The notes under the pieces: model-generated
What the model saw: only the letters and a program-made list of their open reading frames with translations
Told to the model about the DNA's origin: nothing
Database searches by the model: none
NCBI GenBank assembly: GCA_033557835.1
Contig: JAWQRO010000416.1
Coordinates: 1-39,471, forward strand
Length of the DNA stretch: 39,471 nucleotides
Source of the DNA: Helochares maculicollis
Lineage: Eukaryota > Arthropoda > Insecta > Coleoptera > Hydrophilidae
Reading direction: 5' to 3'
Shown here: positions 1 to 12,354 of the stretch, one piece after another
Layout: every line of letters begins with the position of its first letter
Numbering within the stretch: the stretch's first letter is position 1
Position numbers and translations under genes: made by a program

Positions 1-941
1 TTATTGAAATCAGGAATAACACCAAGAGGTCTTTCAAATTGAATGATAATACTTCTATATTTACGGCCGAGGTGGTTGCGGTGTGGGAAGCGCTACAGCA
101 TGCTGAGGCCTATGATGCTGGCATTACTATTATGACGGACTCATCAAGTGTGCTTCACGCAATTAAATCTAGAGAGAAAGTTAAGAAGATGCATCCAGTG
201 ATTTTAAGTATTATCCAGATCGCTATAAAATTGATATAGCGTGGCCAATGCGTTGAGTTTTTTTGGGTGAGAGCGCACTCTGAAATTATGCATAACGAGA
301 ATGTAGATGAATTGGCCAAATTAGCAACTAACAATAAGGAGATACATGAAAAGTTTCTAACCGGCTGTGAAGTGATATCTCTTATTAAGAAAGACATAGT
401 GATTAATCAATGGCAGTCGCAATGGGAACACTATATAGATAAGAGTGCTGCTCAATATGGTCGAACTCATCCCAAAATTCTTACAACCCCTTGATATGAG
501 GGATGTGGCATATCTAGAAGGTTCTACATTACGATAGCCAGGATGAAATTCGGGCATGGCATCTTCTCAGCTCATCTTTACAAACTGAAAATGATTAACT
601 CTCCAGTATGCACATTCGGACATTACAGAGCAGACCTGAACCATCTAATCTTACAGTGACCTAACAGCAGAACCGCCATTGACGGTTTCTTAGAGACAAT
701 CCAAAACATAGACAGAACCTTTCAGCTGCCAACTTTAGTAATTAACATACGACAAACCAACAACTTTAAAATAATTGAAGCCCTTTATGAACACACTAAA
801 AAAATTAATTTAATGATATGACCACCTATTCTACCTACTGTTCCAAGAATCGAGTTGTATAACTATTGTAGAGCTATATGGACTATGATCCCGAAGAAGC
901 CTGACAAAAAAAGTAAACAAAACATCACTGGCTTGATTTGA
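1..941 (+). pseudogene. Non-LTR retrotransposon ORF2 C-terminus: RNase H domain plus zinc-finger tail (5' end outside window)
   Basis: A single reading frame (codons starting at position 3) can be followed for about 940 bases with stops only at 237, 492, 657, 819 and 939. RNase H signatures occur in order: FTAE near base 60-71 (catalytic Glu), MTDSSS near 135-152 (catalytic Asp), and WVRAHSEIMHNENVDELA at about 261-315 (the conserved His and Asp block). After it come the segments RMKFGHGIFSAHL and CTFGHYRADLNHLILQ, the second resembling the Cys/His tail that follows RNase H in I/LOA-type non-LTR elements; the last Cys of that tail is replaced by a TGA. The reverse transcriptase must lie to the left of the window. 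Domain identity comes from motif recognition; assignment to a particular clade is inference. It is not functional as read because of the stops. Confidence 0.88.
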
Positions 942-2469
942 TTCCAGGACAATTTAAAAATTCAATTAAGAGTTTGCCAAGTAGGTTTGTTCATTTTCAA
1001 AATTTGGTCCAAATGACGGAATTATTAATATTAAAATTCTTAGATAGCATTCGATTAAAAAAATCATATGGTACCAGCAGTAGGCCAGTTAATCATATGT
1101 AATACAACATGCGAATTAATTCTTCTAAAGCCATTTCAATTAATGCATAGGTTAGATATTGTTCAAAATTATACGCTATTTTTCAAGCCATAATTGCTTG
1201 CAAAATATGGATGTAAAAACATGATCTACAGGTTATGTAATGAACTGATTCAATGAAATCAGTTAATCATTTCGAATTTGTTAGTCAATTTTATTTTCCA
1301 TGCACATAAACAATTTAGCAACTCATTAATTTAGAATGCAACCTTAAAATATGAAAGCTGAAATTGCTATTTGAACTTATGCTGAAAATATCTAGAAATA
1401 TTCTGCTAGTGAGAGTGCCCACTGAAGCGTTATATATTGAGAAATAATATGCTTGAGTAATAGAAGCGTCAGAATTTGATGGGAAATTGTAATTTGGGGT
1501 CTACTTCTATACGCGTGAAGTTCAGAAGAAGTGCTATGTTTTCAAATAAATATTTATACTGGGACAACTAATTAGATTCTTTATTTAATAATTATGTTTG
1601 CAATAATATAATTATATATTCGCACAACAAAATTTCTAACAACTTTTACAAAATAATAGAAATAAACCGAAAATATCTATTTATTTGTTTAAAAGTTGCA
1701 ATAAAAATATAAATATTTTTAAATCAACATTACTATATCCTGAATGTATAAAAAAACATCAATATTGATAATTTTGCTTCATAAATTAAAATGTTAAGCA
1801 GCTCATATGGAAATTTCAATTGTATATATCTACTGCTTGAAACAAAATTCTTAGATAACTAATTTAAGAATTTTTATGATATAAATATGTAAAAAATCTC
1901 TTCTCTCTACGAAACTCAGACGAAGTGCAAATTTTCTAATATGCTTGAAGGGATATGAACTGATTAGCACATTTTTCTACGTAAAAGGTAAAATTTAGAC
2001 TTAATATTGTCATTGTTCTTTTTCTGTTTAAATTACTCCTTGTAAACTTTAAATACTAGTTAAGTTTTCACCGGTTTTATGAGCCAAGAATTTTCACCGT
2101 TTAAATATGAAATACTTAGGTCCCATTAAGAATTCTCTAGCTTTACAATTTAATATGTAATGTACTAAATAATTTGCTTTTGCTTTGTAACATTTTTATT
2201 TATATACTTTTACTGATGCCAGTTTGTAGTTATACTTTTCCTTGTGGGGCTTACATACAAAAATTTCTACTCTAATCTATAATAATTATAGTTTATATGA
2301 ATCTACCTACTATTGCAAAGGTAATGATGTTCTTCAAATAGTTCAAATCGACATTGATTAAATCAATTAGATATAAAAATATGAGATCATATAAATATGT
2401 ATCCATTTTGGAATGTCTTCACTCAACAATCCCTACAAATACTCAAGAATATCCTCGGCCTAGCTTATA
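942..2469. other. A+T-rich stretch, no gene seen
   Basis: No frame with protein-like composition, no RNA gene and no clear repeat was recognised. The first part may contain the 3' untranslated end of the retrotransposon at 1-941, but no poly(A) tail or target-site duplication could be placed. Confidence 0.5.
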
Positions 2470-2471
2470 TA

Positions 2472-2499
2472 CGAAGGTGGTCTGATAAGTATGTAGCCT
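2472..2499 (+). repeat. Left terminal inverted repeat of mariner 1
   Basis: Begins directly after a TA dinucleotide at 2470-2471 and pairs imperfectly with 3511-3538. Confidence 0.8.
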
Positions 2500-2612
2500 C
2501 ACTGCTCTATGGTGCCAGTATCGCAAAAGAGAACTACCGTGAGTACAATCTCGTGGACTGTAAAAATTTCAGCACCCGTAGTTTTGTTTTGACCATGTGT
2601 GATTTTTGAAAA

Positions 2613-3474
2613 ATGATTCGATTCTTGTTTTTTTTCTTCGATGGCGACCGTCAGAAGCTACGCCCAGGTGCCCCGAAAATGGCTACTACGGAGGATAACG
2701 TACCAAAATCCACGATTTCGTATTTACAGATCGCGGACTGAAGATGCGCGTGATTACTAAAACAATAGATATCTCAAAATACCCTACATGAAATTTTTGG
2801 CATGAGAAAGTTGTCGGCGCGATTGGTGCCACGTTTGCTCACTTCGAACAACAAACACAACCGCGAGACCACTTCATAGCAGTATTTGACGCTGTTTAAG
2901 CGCAATCTGGATCAACTGGTACACACCAAAGACCAAGGAACAGCCGAAACAGTGGACTTCACCCAGCGAACGTCGTCCGAAGAAGGTTAAGACTACTATC
3001 GGTCGAAAAGGTGATGGCCACATTTTTCTGGCATTTACAAGGTGTGATCTACATCTACTACCTGGAAGAGAGCAAACGATGTCAGGGCTCTACTATGCCG
3101 AATGATAGGGACGATTCGACGCTGAGTTGCAGAAAAAACGGCGACATTTGGTAAAGAAAAAAGTGCTCTTTGACCATGACAACACACCGACTCACACCTT
3201 CACAGTCGTCATGGCCAAATTGGTCGCATTGCACCACGAACTGCTGTCCCATCTACCCTAGTCTCCATATTTGACCCCATGTGACCTTTTTTCTTTCTAA
3301 ACTTGACAAAAATCAATCGTCGGGCAAAAATTTGAGTCGATTAAGGAAGTCATCGCCACCACAAAGGCCTACATTGCAGACTTTGAGAAAACGTATTTTT
3401 CAGATTGGTTAAAGAAGTTGGAGCATCGTTGGATCAAGTGTATCAAGCTAATAGGAGACTTTGTTGAGAAATAA
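2613..3474 (+). pseudogene. Mariner transposase pseudogene (DD34D type), N-terminus and first Asp lost
   Basis: Scattered frames give recognisable transposase blocks. IRFLF near 2616 is all that remains of the N-terminal helix-turn-helix. RPGAPKMATTEDN follows near 2663-2700, so most of the DNA-binding half is deleted. MRKLSAR and PRLLTSNNKHNR are next, then KRN near 2903. WYTPKTKEQPKQW then follows in another frame: the block that should carry the first catalytic Asp is missing, consistent with a deletion of a few tens of bases around 2905-2915. The second catalytic Asp is present in LFDHDNTP (about 3169-3192). The third is in PYLTPCD, exactly 34 residues later, as expected for DD34D mariners. 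The frame ends GDFVEK and TAA at 3472-3474. Frameshifts and stops throughout make it a dead copy. Confidence 0.88.
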
Positions 3475-3510
3475 ATCGCCCCTGTTCTAAAAGTTTCGTT
3501 CTTCTTTTGT

Positions 3511-3538
3511 AGGCTAAGTACTTATTTCGCCGCCCTCG
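3511..3538 (-). repeat. Right terminal inverted repeat of mariner 1
   Basis: The reverse complement begins CGAGGGCGGCGAAATAAGTA and matches the left end at about 20 of 28 positions. Confidence 0.8.
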
Positions 3539-3542
3539 TGTA

Positions 3543-4797
3543 TCAAAAACTAATTTATAAAGCGAAAAAGATTTTGTATTTCAACTCGGGGCCGACACGG
3601 CATATCTGACTTTTGCTTGTCATTCTGCCCATCGGCCATGCGCTCTATATTGAACTATTTTTGAATATGGCCGATACGGCTCTCTTCTAGAAAAGCTTCA
3701 TTGTTCTTATAAATGTGTGTTCTCATAAATTATTATTTAATTAATGAAACCTAAAAACGTGAAATCAATTTTTGGACATTTTATAAAAATCCTATTAGCG
3801 GTCACCGTATTAAATTGGATTGTCCGTCTTAATTCTACTCCAAAATTAAGAAATTTAGTAAATTCTTTAAGAATTTTTTTTACTCAATTTATATGTAGTT
3901 TACATACTTTTCGGTGAAAAAAATTATATACATTTAAAACAAGCCCTTAATGCTTTGCAGCTGCACATTTTCAAGTATCACATTGTCAAGTGAAAATTAC
4001 TATTCAAATCAACACATGTATATTAACCCGTATTTTAAATTTGTAATTAAGTCACAATTACAAAATGCGTCAAAATTTCGAGGTCAACTTTTTAAGCCGT
4101 AGATAATTTTTTTTGAAACATTTCGTCTCTATACACGAATATGACAATGGTGAAGGAAATCCAATGATTTCGTCAATAAATTATGAAATCAAAGAAATTA
4201 ATGAAGTATGATTAAAAAAATTAGAAAATTTTTATTACACCCAACCTATTTAATTGAACCAATTTTGGTGCTTTCAAATATAAGGTGCAAAAAAAATAAA
4301 TACATATGTTTCTCTAGGCTGGTATCAACAAAGAACCAAACAATTTATTCCAAAATTTTACAGGAATCAGAAATTTAGTTTAAGAAGTCGTGTTATTCAT
4401 TTCTATACATAAACTATTTTTTGTCAATAAAAATGGTAATCTACAAAGAGTTATTCCTGAGGTGATGTAAAAAATTTACCAAATATGAGCGTATATTATT
4501 TTACAAGCATATTATTTTGCACAGCTTCACATATTGAGCAACAGAATATACAGATTTGGATTGCAATCAAAAGAGAATTTTTGCGTAAATAAAAACAAAA
4601 TAGTGAAACAATTAAATCCAATTATTGTTGACTCTTGGTTTTGTCAATTAATGTAGTCATACAAAGAATTGAAACTGAAATTGATTAAGCATACTCTTGT
4701 TCCCAAACTAAGTAATAATTACTATAAATACTGTAAGTATACTAGTTTGTAGTGCATTCCGTTTGATATGTTTATTTGGTTAAAATGTGTGATTAAA
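3543..4797. other. A+T-rich intergenic stretch between mariner 1 and the DM9 gene
   Basis: No recognisable coding frame, RNA or repeat. It contains the region downstream of the minus-strand DM9 gene, with a second possible AATAAA on that strand at 4771-4776. Confidence 0.5.
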
Positions 4798-4803
4798 TTT
4801 ATT
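4798..4803 (-). terminator. Polyadenylation signal AATAAA of the DM9 gene
   Basis: The plus-strand TTTATT reads AATAAA on the minus strand and lies about 10 bases past the DM9 stop codon. A second AATAAA at 4771-4776 could be used instead, giving a slightly longer 3' end. A very short 3' UTR is common in compact insect genes of this kind. Confidence 0.6.
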
Positions 4804-4812
4804 GTAAGTAAT

Positions 4813-5535
4813 TTACAGCACATCTTCAACCCAAGGATTCGTACAATTATAAGTCAATACTTCAAAATCGGTTAAGTGCAAATCCCTATAATGCTCATCA
4901 TGTATATAAAGACCATGCCAGCCGTATTGCTTTGTATCATAAACACGCCCAGTAAGAGTTCTTCCTTGATGATTAGCTCTACCGACGGTTATTGTAACCC
5001 CAATTTTACCAACTCCTGCCGGAACCTGGCGACATCCTGTTAAGTAGTGTAGTTTTGTGATGTTCGTTGGTATCCATCTGAAGAGGGAATTGTTGAGAGA
5101 ACAAAGAATTTTCGTATTTTTGTCGCTCTCCCATTTTGCTGAAGATACTACCACATAAGCTACTTTATCTCCTCTTGTGATACTAGTTGGTAATGAGTGT
5201 TCTTTATCCGGAAAGAAAGTTGTGCCTATATAAGTGGGATTACCTCCTGCATCCATTCCAGCCTCAAAGGCATCGTGCGGTATTACCCCATAGTAATCTT
5301 TCCAATAATACTCTGAGAAAAACATTGATAACTATAACAGTCCAGTTTTGTCAATTCAACAGTATAACTTTTAATATTAATGAAATATTGCGTTGTAATG
5401 ATAATTGTAAGCAATCATATTGGTATAAAAAGTGGAATCTTAGCACTGTGTTAGAAACTGCGGTTAAAATAAGAAGAATTGCTAACCTGCTTTTCCACAA
5501 GAAATCATAAAAACAACCAGCAAAATCTGTAGCAT
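4813..5535 (-). CDS. Secreted DM9-repeat protein (DUF3421), two exons
   Basis: The protein has two DM9 repeats and a predicted signal peptide. The large exon (4813-5312) encodes the DM9 unit typical of DUF3421: YYWKDYYGVIPHDAFEAG at the start, NPTYIGTTFF, then KILCSLNNSLFRWIPTN ending repeat 1 and VGRANHQGRTLTGRVY to FEVLTYN in repeat 2. I place the true start in a small upstream exon at 5487-5535: ATG at 5533-5535 encodes MLQILLVVFMISCGKA, a hydrophobic secretion signal, followed by a G|GT donor (GTTAGC). The intron is 5313-5486 (174 nt), with a pyrimidine-rich acceptor (TTTTTCTCAG). The phase-1 junction rebuilds GAG and enters the DM9 frame at Glu-Tyr-Tyr-Trp. The total is 182 residues. The frame also opens at an ATG inside the intron end (5325), but that start would lack a signal peptide. 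In the family, some DM9 proteins bind mannose or act in immunity; the substrate here is unknown. The domain call is firm; the exon joining is inference. No clear TATA box was found. Confidence 0.88.
5487..5535 (-). CDS. Exon 1 of the DM9 gene: signal-peptide exon
   Basis: A 49-nt coding exon encodes 16 residues plus one base of a split codon. The residues are hydrophobic (LQILLVVFMIS) and end in the small-residue region SCGKA, followed by Glu after splicing, as expected around a signal-peptidase site. The donor is G|GTTAGC. It joins in frame to the AG|AG acceptor at 5312/5313. A 5' UTR start could not be located. Confidence 0.72.
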
Positions 5536-8500
5536 CTTCGATATAAAAGCTACATCAACTCAATAAAGTCGACTTGCCTCAAGTGCGCAATATGTATGCT
5601 ATAGATAAAACGTTGTTTGCTTCAATAATTGGTTGTTAGTAAAGATGTAAAACTATAAAGTTAAATTTGCTGTTTATTCTGCTATATTTTTATTTGCGCC
5701 TCGACTGCCGGCGCCTTTAAGGTATGGCTTGGAAACGTACATCATTCTAGCTGTATACATTAAAATGTTCCCGGTTTTATTAGCTGTTTAAAAGAAAAAA
5801 TCATCAAGTCAGCGCCGTGCATATAAATAAAATTGCATTTTCTCATTTTACGACTATCCTCCTATTCCAAGAATGAAAACAAACCAACAAAACGGATTTT
5901 TTCATTCGCCTGCATACGAGATAGGAAGGTAAAATGAGGTGGGAACGAGCTTAATAAAAGAAAAAAATTGAAGGAAGGCATTTTAATGCAACATATTTTC
6001 TACACTGAAGGGCGAAAGTAATTTATCTTTGCAGCTGGGGTTCCCTTCTTTTTTGACTGACATGAAAACTGCCGAGAAAAATGGAAACCAGTGAGAACGA
6101 ACAAGATTTTGATACGGTATGTTCATAGAGAGGACGTTCTAACGGCGATTTCATGAAAGTGTCGAAACCTGGATATTGGAGCTAACGATAATAATTTATT
6201 TCATCCAATCATCGAAGATTTGTGGCGTTATACCTTAAAATAAACTATTTATGTGATATTTACTTTAAATAAAAAATGTTAATTCGCCTGTGAGAACATA
6301 AGCGGACCATCACAGTGTGTTGCTTAAAGTAAACACGGGGCCTGCTAAACTGCTTGAGGGCAGATAATATTTGTTCTCAACACCTGATGCACCCTCATGA
6401 ATTTGTAAATTAGAGTACGTACGTAATAAGTGTTTCTGTATCAAATATATGTATATCTATGCTATCTATTTCCTAGTTGGAATTATCATGTATTGGAATG
6501 GATATTCCGCTATGAATGTTGATTACATATTTTCGAGTTGGTTTTGAATAGTTTTGCAAATATTGCCAAATTTCGCAGGTGAAATAACATACAATATTTC
6601 GAAATGTGTGTAGATTTGATACTCATGAACTTGTTTGGCAATCCTTCATATTGAACATACAGAACAACGCCTTAGTAAAAAAATGTAGGTAAATCTGTTG
6701 CATAATATGTTAAATTATTATACTTGAAATCATGCTACTGGAAATTTGTAATAATATTTAAATAATTATTAATATTGGTTAAAAGTTTTTCTGTTCACTG
6801 AACTAAATTTTGTTTAGGTCTGAGTTAAAAGCACATGAAGTCATTAATAGTAGCCATTCTCCTGTACATTTAGTATAATATACATTAATGACCGGGGTTT
6901 TCAAATGTTCTGTGCTGTGAATCAAATTGTTTCATATTACAAATGTGAAAAAACTGTAGAGTGTAAAAGCAAATTTTCTTTATTTTCAAACATGTTGAGA
7001 GATTAGATAAATTATATATTTCAAAATAGTAATTCTCGTGAACGTTTATTGAAAAATTTTGTATATTATTATGTAAAGGCGGTCCTGATGAATAACAACG
7101 TTCTTTAAAATCACAAATATAAAATGTTTGGTATGTTGGCTGCCGTTCAAGATGGCTCGAATTCTTATGCTAGTTGACTTGGAGTTAATATTATTAAATA
7201 CATTTAGTTTGGTCAGCAATTGCAGCGAAACATAATTTGATTATTAAATTACTTGTGACTTTTTAAATGTTTGTACTAGTTGCATACACAACACCAAAAC
7301 AATTTTTGTGAGCGCAAATTTCAATTTTTGTTAACTAAATAAAACAGGTATAAACGTCCCTCACATTACTTATATTACAGTTTCCTCCGCTAAATTGTAT
7401 CTCAAGGACAAGAAATTAATATATTTATTGACAGTTTCTCGTACCATTTAATTAAATATTAGTTTGATAGTTAAATCTGCACATTACTTTGGCTTTGTTT
7501 CGTTACTTTTTCAACTTTTGTTGCTAAGCTCGGTCTCTCTTGGTTCTTAGTATGCCATAACATTGTTAAGTTTCAAGTTTTACTTTGTTCGGTCCTTGAT
7601 TTTCAGCAGATTCTTGAAAATATCTTCCATTGTTAACATGAACAACTTATGTTTCTCTTCAGTTATACTTTTTTGGCTTTTCTTAAAATCTAATAGTTTT
7701 CTAGTCAAATGCTTTATTCTGATCAACGAACACCAATTTTAAATATAGATTTTTGTGCATTTGTTCTATTATTTTTTGAGATGTTTGAATGTGATCTATT
7801 TGCAACGCTTTCCTAACTGTTTAATGTTAATCATTACAATGGAGTATTTCAATAGTGTTATGTGACCTGGCCATATTATGTAATTTATGTAAATTAAACC
7901 CCATGCTTGATTTGAGGAAATGAAAGCATCAACAAAGTAGGAAAAAAATTTATTTCAGTTCTGAATTTTACCAACTCAATCCGATTTCGAATATTATAAA
8001 TAAATTATTTATGAAATTAGCTTCTGATTGTTGAAAAAAACCTTTAGATTTCCAAGTTGGGAAACGGACTCTGTATTTTTGCAGTAAAAGCGCTTAGTTT
8101 CAAACAATTCATGACTTAAAGTCCACACTTCCAAAGAGAATATTACACATCTAGACTCACCTATATAAAATCAATATGTTTTTTTCTGCACAAGCAATAG
8201 CGAAGCAATACCTGGCACTAAATACTTTTTTAAATACCTTAATACATTACAATAACTGAAATTATCAGTTGTTGGCAATATCTCTATGCCACTATAAGTT
8301 TTCGTTTAGATATAAAAATATAATATTGACTTGTTATTATTCTAAACTTATTTTTCGTGTTTGCGATTACAATAGTTTTGGTTAGGATTATTCTAATGGA
8401 ATATCTTTCTATTAATATATAGTATTGAAAAATATTATTGCTAAGCAATACTTACTATAAATTTTCTAGATATTCTTAAATTTTTGTAAATAAGTGTTTT

Positions 8501-11500
8501 TGAGCATTATAAATTATATATTAAATAATTGTTTGAAGATTTTTTAAACTCGTGCAATATTAAAAACAAATTTGAAATGCGACAAAAATTTGTTTTAGTT
8601 TATTTGAACGAAATATGGCAACACATAGCACTAAATATGTTTTATATATGTTCTTATATTTCTGATAAACCTACAAAATTGCCAAGGACATATCCGCTCA
8701 TTTACATTTATTTTTAATTGTGATAAATATATTTGCAGTGATTTCTAATAATTTTTCGTATTATAATAGTAGCAGCTGTCCGTTCTATTTAGTGTTTATT
8801 GTTTACTTTCTATCAAATAACATGTTGAGTTGAAAACAGGGTTTTTAAAGGCCACTATTTTAATTGACTTTAATATATATATTTGACATATTAAAATTAG
8901 ATGAGATAAAATGTACTGTAGATTGATTTTGAATGTACATAGCTGTGCTGACTGTTATTTTTCAAGCAAATCAAAACAAAATATATTTTTCCAAAAGCTT
9001 ATTCCATAAGTGGTTTCCAATTTGAGCAAAGCGAGTAAAGATGCATTAGCAAAAGAACAAGTTGCTAATATACTTTAAAAACACAATTCATAAATGGAAA
9101 CGATAAAAGACAACATTTAAAGGTCTTTAACGGGTTAGTTTCTTAATGCATTCAAACTGCTTTGTTTCAGGACCAATCTGGCATTTCAAGTTTCCGATAA
9201 TATAAAAAATCTATTATTATTCAAATAACTTATTATCTAAGATTTCCTATATCAGCCAAAATATTGTGCAATAATTTATATATATATTTATAATATAAAA
9301 GGTATACCTATTTATACTATGAAAATACATGTTTTCATTAAGAAAAATGAGCTTACTAGTTGCTAATCTTTATAATGAGTTAAAGATATGTAGTCAAAAA
9401 GGAGAGAACCATTAAAAACTAACGAGCTTCGCTTAGTCGTTGAGTGGTGATGATTTATTAAAGAATGAACGCTCTTCGGTATCAAAAATAGAACTTTCTG
9501 TTTTTCAATTTTATTTCGTTTCGCATTTATATATTTAAACGTACTAATCTCTGAGAGGATGCATTAAGCGTGATAATACTTTACTTTAATGTGTCCACAT
9601 GCCCCGAGGGATAAGCCACCACATTCCGAATAAAAGAAGTTTATGACATTCTTAGTGTATTCCTATTTCTCTACTATATAGACTGAAGGTCGCTTTCAAT
9701 TGTTGATTGTTTGATACAAAAATTTTTAAAATAACGTTTCTGGTACTCCGATAAAGCCAAAATTTTGGTTCTACACATTTTTAACCGCCGATAGGGTTCT
9801 AGCTTCTGTATATTATTGTTGATAAGTTATGCATTTGATTAGACAGACTAATATACCTCTAATTGTTTATATTATTCTGTTCACGCTTATTGTTGACTAA
9901 ACAATATTTCGTATTTTTTCAGTTGTTTTATATGTCCTTATTTTATTATTTCTAATATTATTTTCATTACCTACTGCTGTATTAGTAATTTGAACCCTAG
10001 TTTTTGCGACTTTAGATTTATTATCTTTGTTTATTAGTTGCTTCTATTCTGACTTTTGGCTTCCAATCAATGTTTATTTCAATTTTCGCTTAGTTGAATT
10101 ATTCTTTAGCTCGTAATATTTTCTGATTGTGGATTTTTAATAGCTGCAATATCATTACATGCTACTTTTTATGTTATGTATATTTTTAGGATGTACTTTT
10201 CTGTTTCTGTTATAAATTATACATTTGTTTTATTTGATGAATGACCAAAAGTATGTCCCAGCTGGGGAATCTTATCTTGTTTTTCAATTTTATTAGTATT
10301 TTTGTTTTGATCTGAACCATGTTTTTGTATTTGGCAAATTAACTGTAGAAACTCTGATCATCATCCTTCATTGTGTCTCCCATCATTGCAGCTGCATTGG
10401 CCAATTCTGCCATCCTATCTGAAACTAAGTATTTTTTTCTTTTTTTTCTACTGTTTATATGAGGAACCTGATTTCATCATGTTTCAATTCTCTCTTGGAA
10501 GGTTCTTTCTCTCGCAAGGTCTTTCAAAATATCTAGGAATACACTTTATGGTTAATAAATACTCATCTTCTACTCATCTAACGATCATCTCTTCCGAAAA
10601 GTTCATGCAAATATTAACTGAGAACCTCATTAATTTAAAAAGTCTTGCAAACACATTAGATTTTATCAAGTATGAGAGAGCTATTGAAATGGCAAAATAT
10701 AATTTCTGGTTTGCTTTATTCGTAGCTATCCATTGATTTACGTGATGAAATAATGATTACTCGGTTTATTGCTGGCTATTATTTCATATTTTCGATTATT
10801 ATTAGCTCGTGTTTTAATTTAATTCTATATTCGACGTGTTTTTTAAAAGGAAAGTCTAAATCCCAAAAATATGATTAACTATTCAAAAACTAGCAGCAAA
10901 GAACGCGATCGCTCACCAAAATCTTTCAAATCACTCTACCATAATTGGCAGGAGTAAACTCGCTGCCTTTGAAATAGCAAATCATATGTTAACGTATTCT
11001 AAAGTAACATTCCACCAACAACAGACTAAGCTAAACTAAATAATAGTAGTACAAAGTTGGTCGTTTTACTCTTGTTTGGCTGGAGTTTCACTTCAACAAT
11101 CCGTCCATTGAAATTGAGAACTTTGTGTTTGTGCTCCATATTACGCTGTCAATATTGGAAAACCATGGCTGAAACACGGTTCAAAACATTCACAGACTTG
11201 TCGCGGATAGTTGCCATGTATATATATACAGTCCTTTTATAAGCTTGGTTAGCCCGTCACTGTATTCATTGTGCATGTTGCATATGACGTTACATTATCT
11301 TTGGGTAGACGAACAATAAAAGCTTTCGATAGACTGTGTTCAATAGAAGCTGTTCACTAGTTTATTGATTTCCTGCGCCTAACAATTGCCCTTAAATGAT
11401 GTATGTATTGGCCTTTATTCACAGGCATATGGAGTGCTCAATACCAGCAGTACTATATAATATTCAGGATTCAACTTACCTAGATTGGTTGTTTTGCTGC

Positions 11501-12349
11501 TAAAACTACCAGGCCTGTTATTATCAGTCTAATCTGAGAGGCTGTATTTAATGCCTAAAACTGAAACATTAGAGTGGCAAATTTATGAACGTACGAGATA
11601 TGAGTAAATTCTCGCAGAGAAATATGACGTAAGAGGAAAACCCTAATCTAGAATGCAGCCACTCTTAATGCAGTTTAACTAAACCCATTTATAACTAGAT
11701 TAAATTCTGTTGTACTGCCAACTAGAGAGTGCTTAAATAATGTTTTAACACATTTGCATTTGTTAATGCATTTTCACTGTTTACAAAAATGAGAACCTGC
11801 AGAGAGCTGTTCGCTGAAGATAATTGGACTTCGCCTCTTGTTTGATCGTAGTTTCTGTTGGTTTAACGACAATAATTACTGATGGTTAGTCTACTCAAAC
11901 CTAACCACAACCGAACAACGTTAGAGCAGTATCCGCTTAATAGCCAAAATAACGCGAAATCTTAGAGCTATAATAATAAAATGTAGTCTGCTACACGTAA
12001 AAAAGAGTGGAAAAGTTTAATAAAATGAATGCAAAGCCTCCAGAGTAAATAGAGATGTCGATTGGCCTTTTCGATAGAGAAAAGGGTCTGGTCTCTGTTA
12101 TCTCGCAGGGAGATCAATTTCGCCAATTAAGCAAAGCGTAACATTCCAAGACGAATATAAAGTCAAAGATCTAGTGCCTCGGATGCCTGAGAAAGGAAAA
12201 GTAGAAGCTGCCTCAGCCACCGCTGTTGCCGAGGAAGAGCGGAAAGGGCATTAAATTTTCCTCGCTCCATCGGTAACTGTTCTGCTAAGCGTACACGGCT
12301 TCGTTAGTAGATGATCTGACCTATATTTAATTTCTATCTAGATTATAAC
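5536..12349. other. Long A+T-rich region, no supported gene
   Basis: About 6.8 kb with frequent stops in all frames and long A/T runs. Weak items only: a possible 12-codon first exon at 6081-6116 (Kozak-like ATG and a GTATGT donor), a 121-codon open frame at 10371-10736 with no recognisable domain, and a very short minus-strand frame at 10339-10413. At about 11314-11345 a frame reads TIKAFDRL, reminiscent of a reverse-transcriptase motif, but nothing around it supports this. The upstream part (5536-5700) should contain the promoter of the DM9 gene. Confidence 0.45.
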
Positions 12350-12354
12350 TTGCC

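Larger units (their letters stand above)
2472..3538 (+). mobile_element. Decayed mariner transposon (irritans-like), internally deleted
   Basis: Imperfect terminal inverted repeats bound the element: the left end (2472-2499, starting CGAAGGTGGTCTGATAAGTA) matches the reverse complement of the right end (3511-3538) at about 20 of 28 bases. The left flank is TA, the usual mariner target duplication; on the right the equivalent dinucleotide reads TG, followed by another TA. The element is about 1.07 kb, shorter than the usual 1.25-1.3 kb, because the transposase gene inside has lost pieces. Affiliation with the irritans-like group rests on transposase wording such as SDWLKKLEHRWIKC and is less certain than the call as mariner. 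Confidence 0.88.

Noticed and set aside
5187..5510. 107-codon plus-strand frame over the DM9 locus
   Set aside because: It is the antisense shadow of the DM9 coding exon and its intron.
9940..10140. Hydrophobic frame in which a TGA read as Trp would extend the protein, suggesting a mitochondrial insert
   Set aside because: The translation matches no mitochondrial protein I know and soon meets TAA stops.
10339..10413. Minus-strand mini-frame beginning MAELANAAAMMGDTMKDD
   Set aside because: Looks protein-like and follows a TTTCAG, but it is only 24 codons with no continuation that I could follow.
10371..10736. 121-codon plus-strand open frame
   Set aside because: No recognisable motif, low-complexity Phe run near the start, and no splice or polyadenylation context.
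11314..11345. TIKAFDRL words resembling the reverse-transcriptase motif A region
   Set aside because: No other RT motif occurs upstream or downstream in any frame; such a short match is expected by chance.
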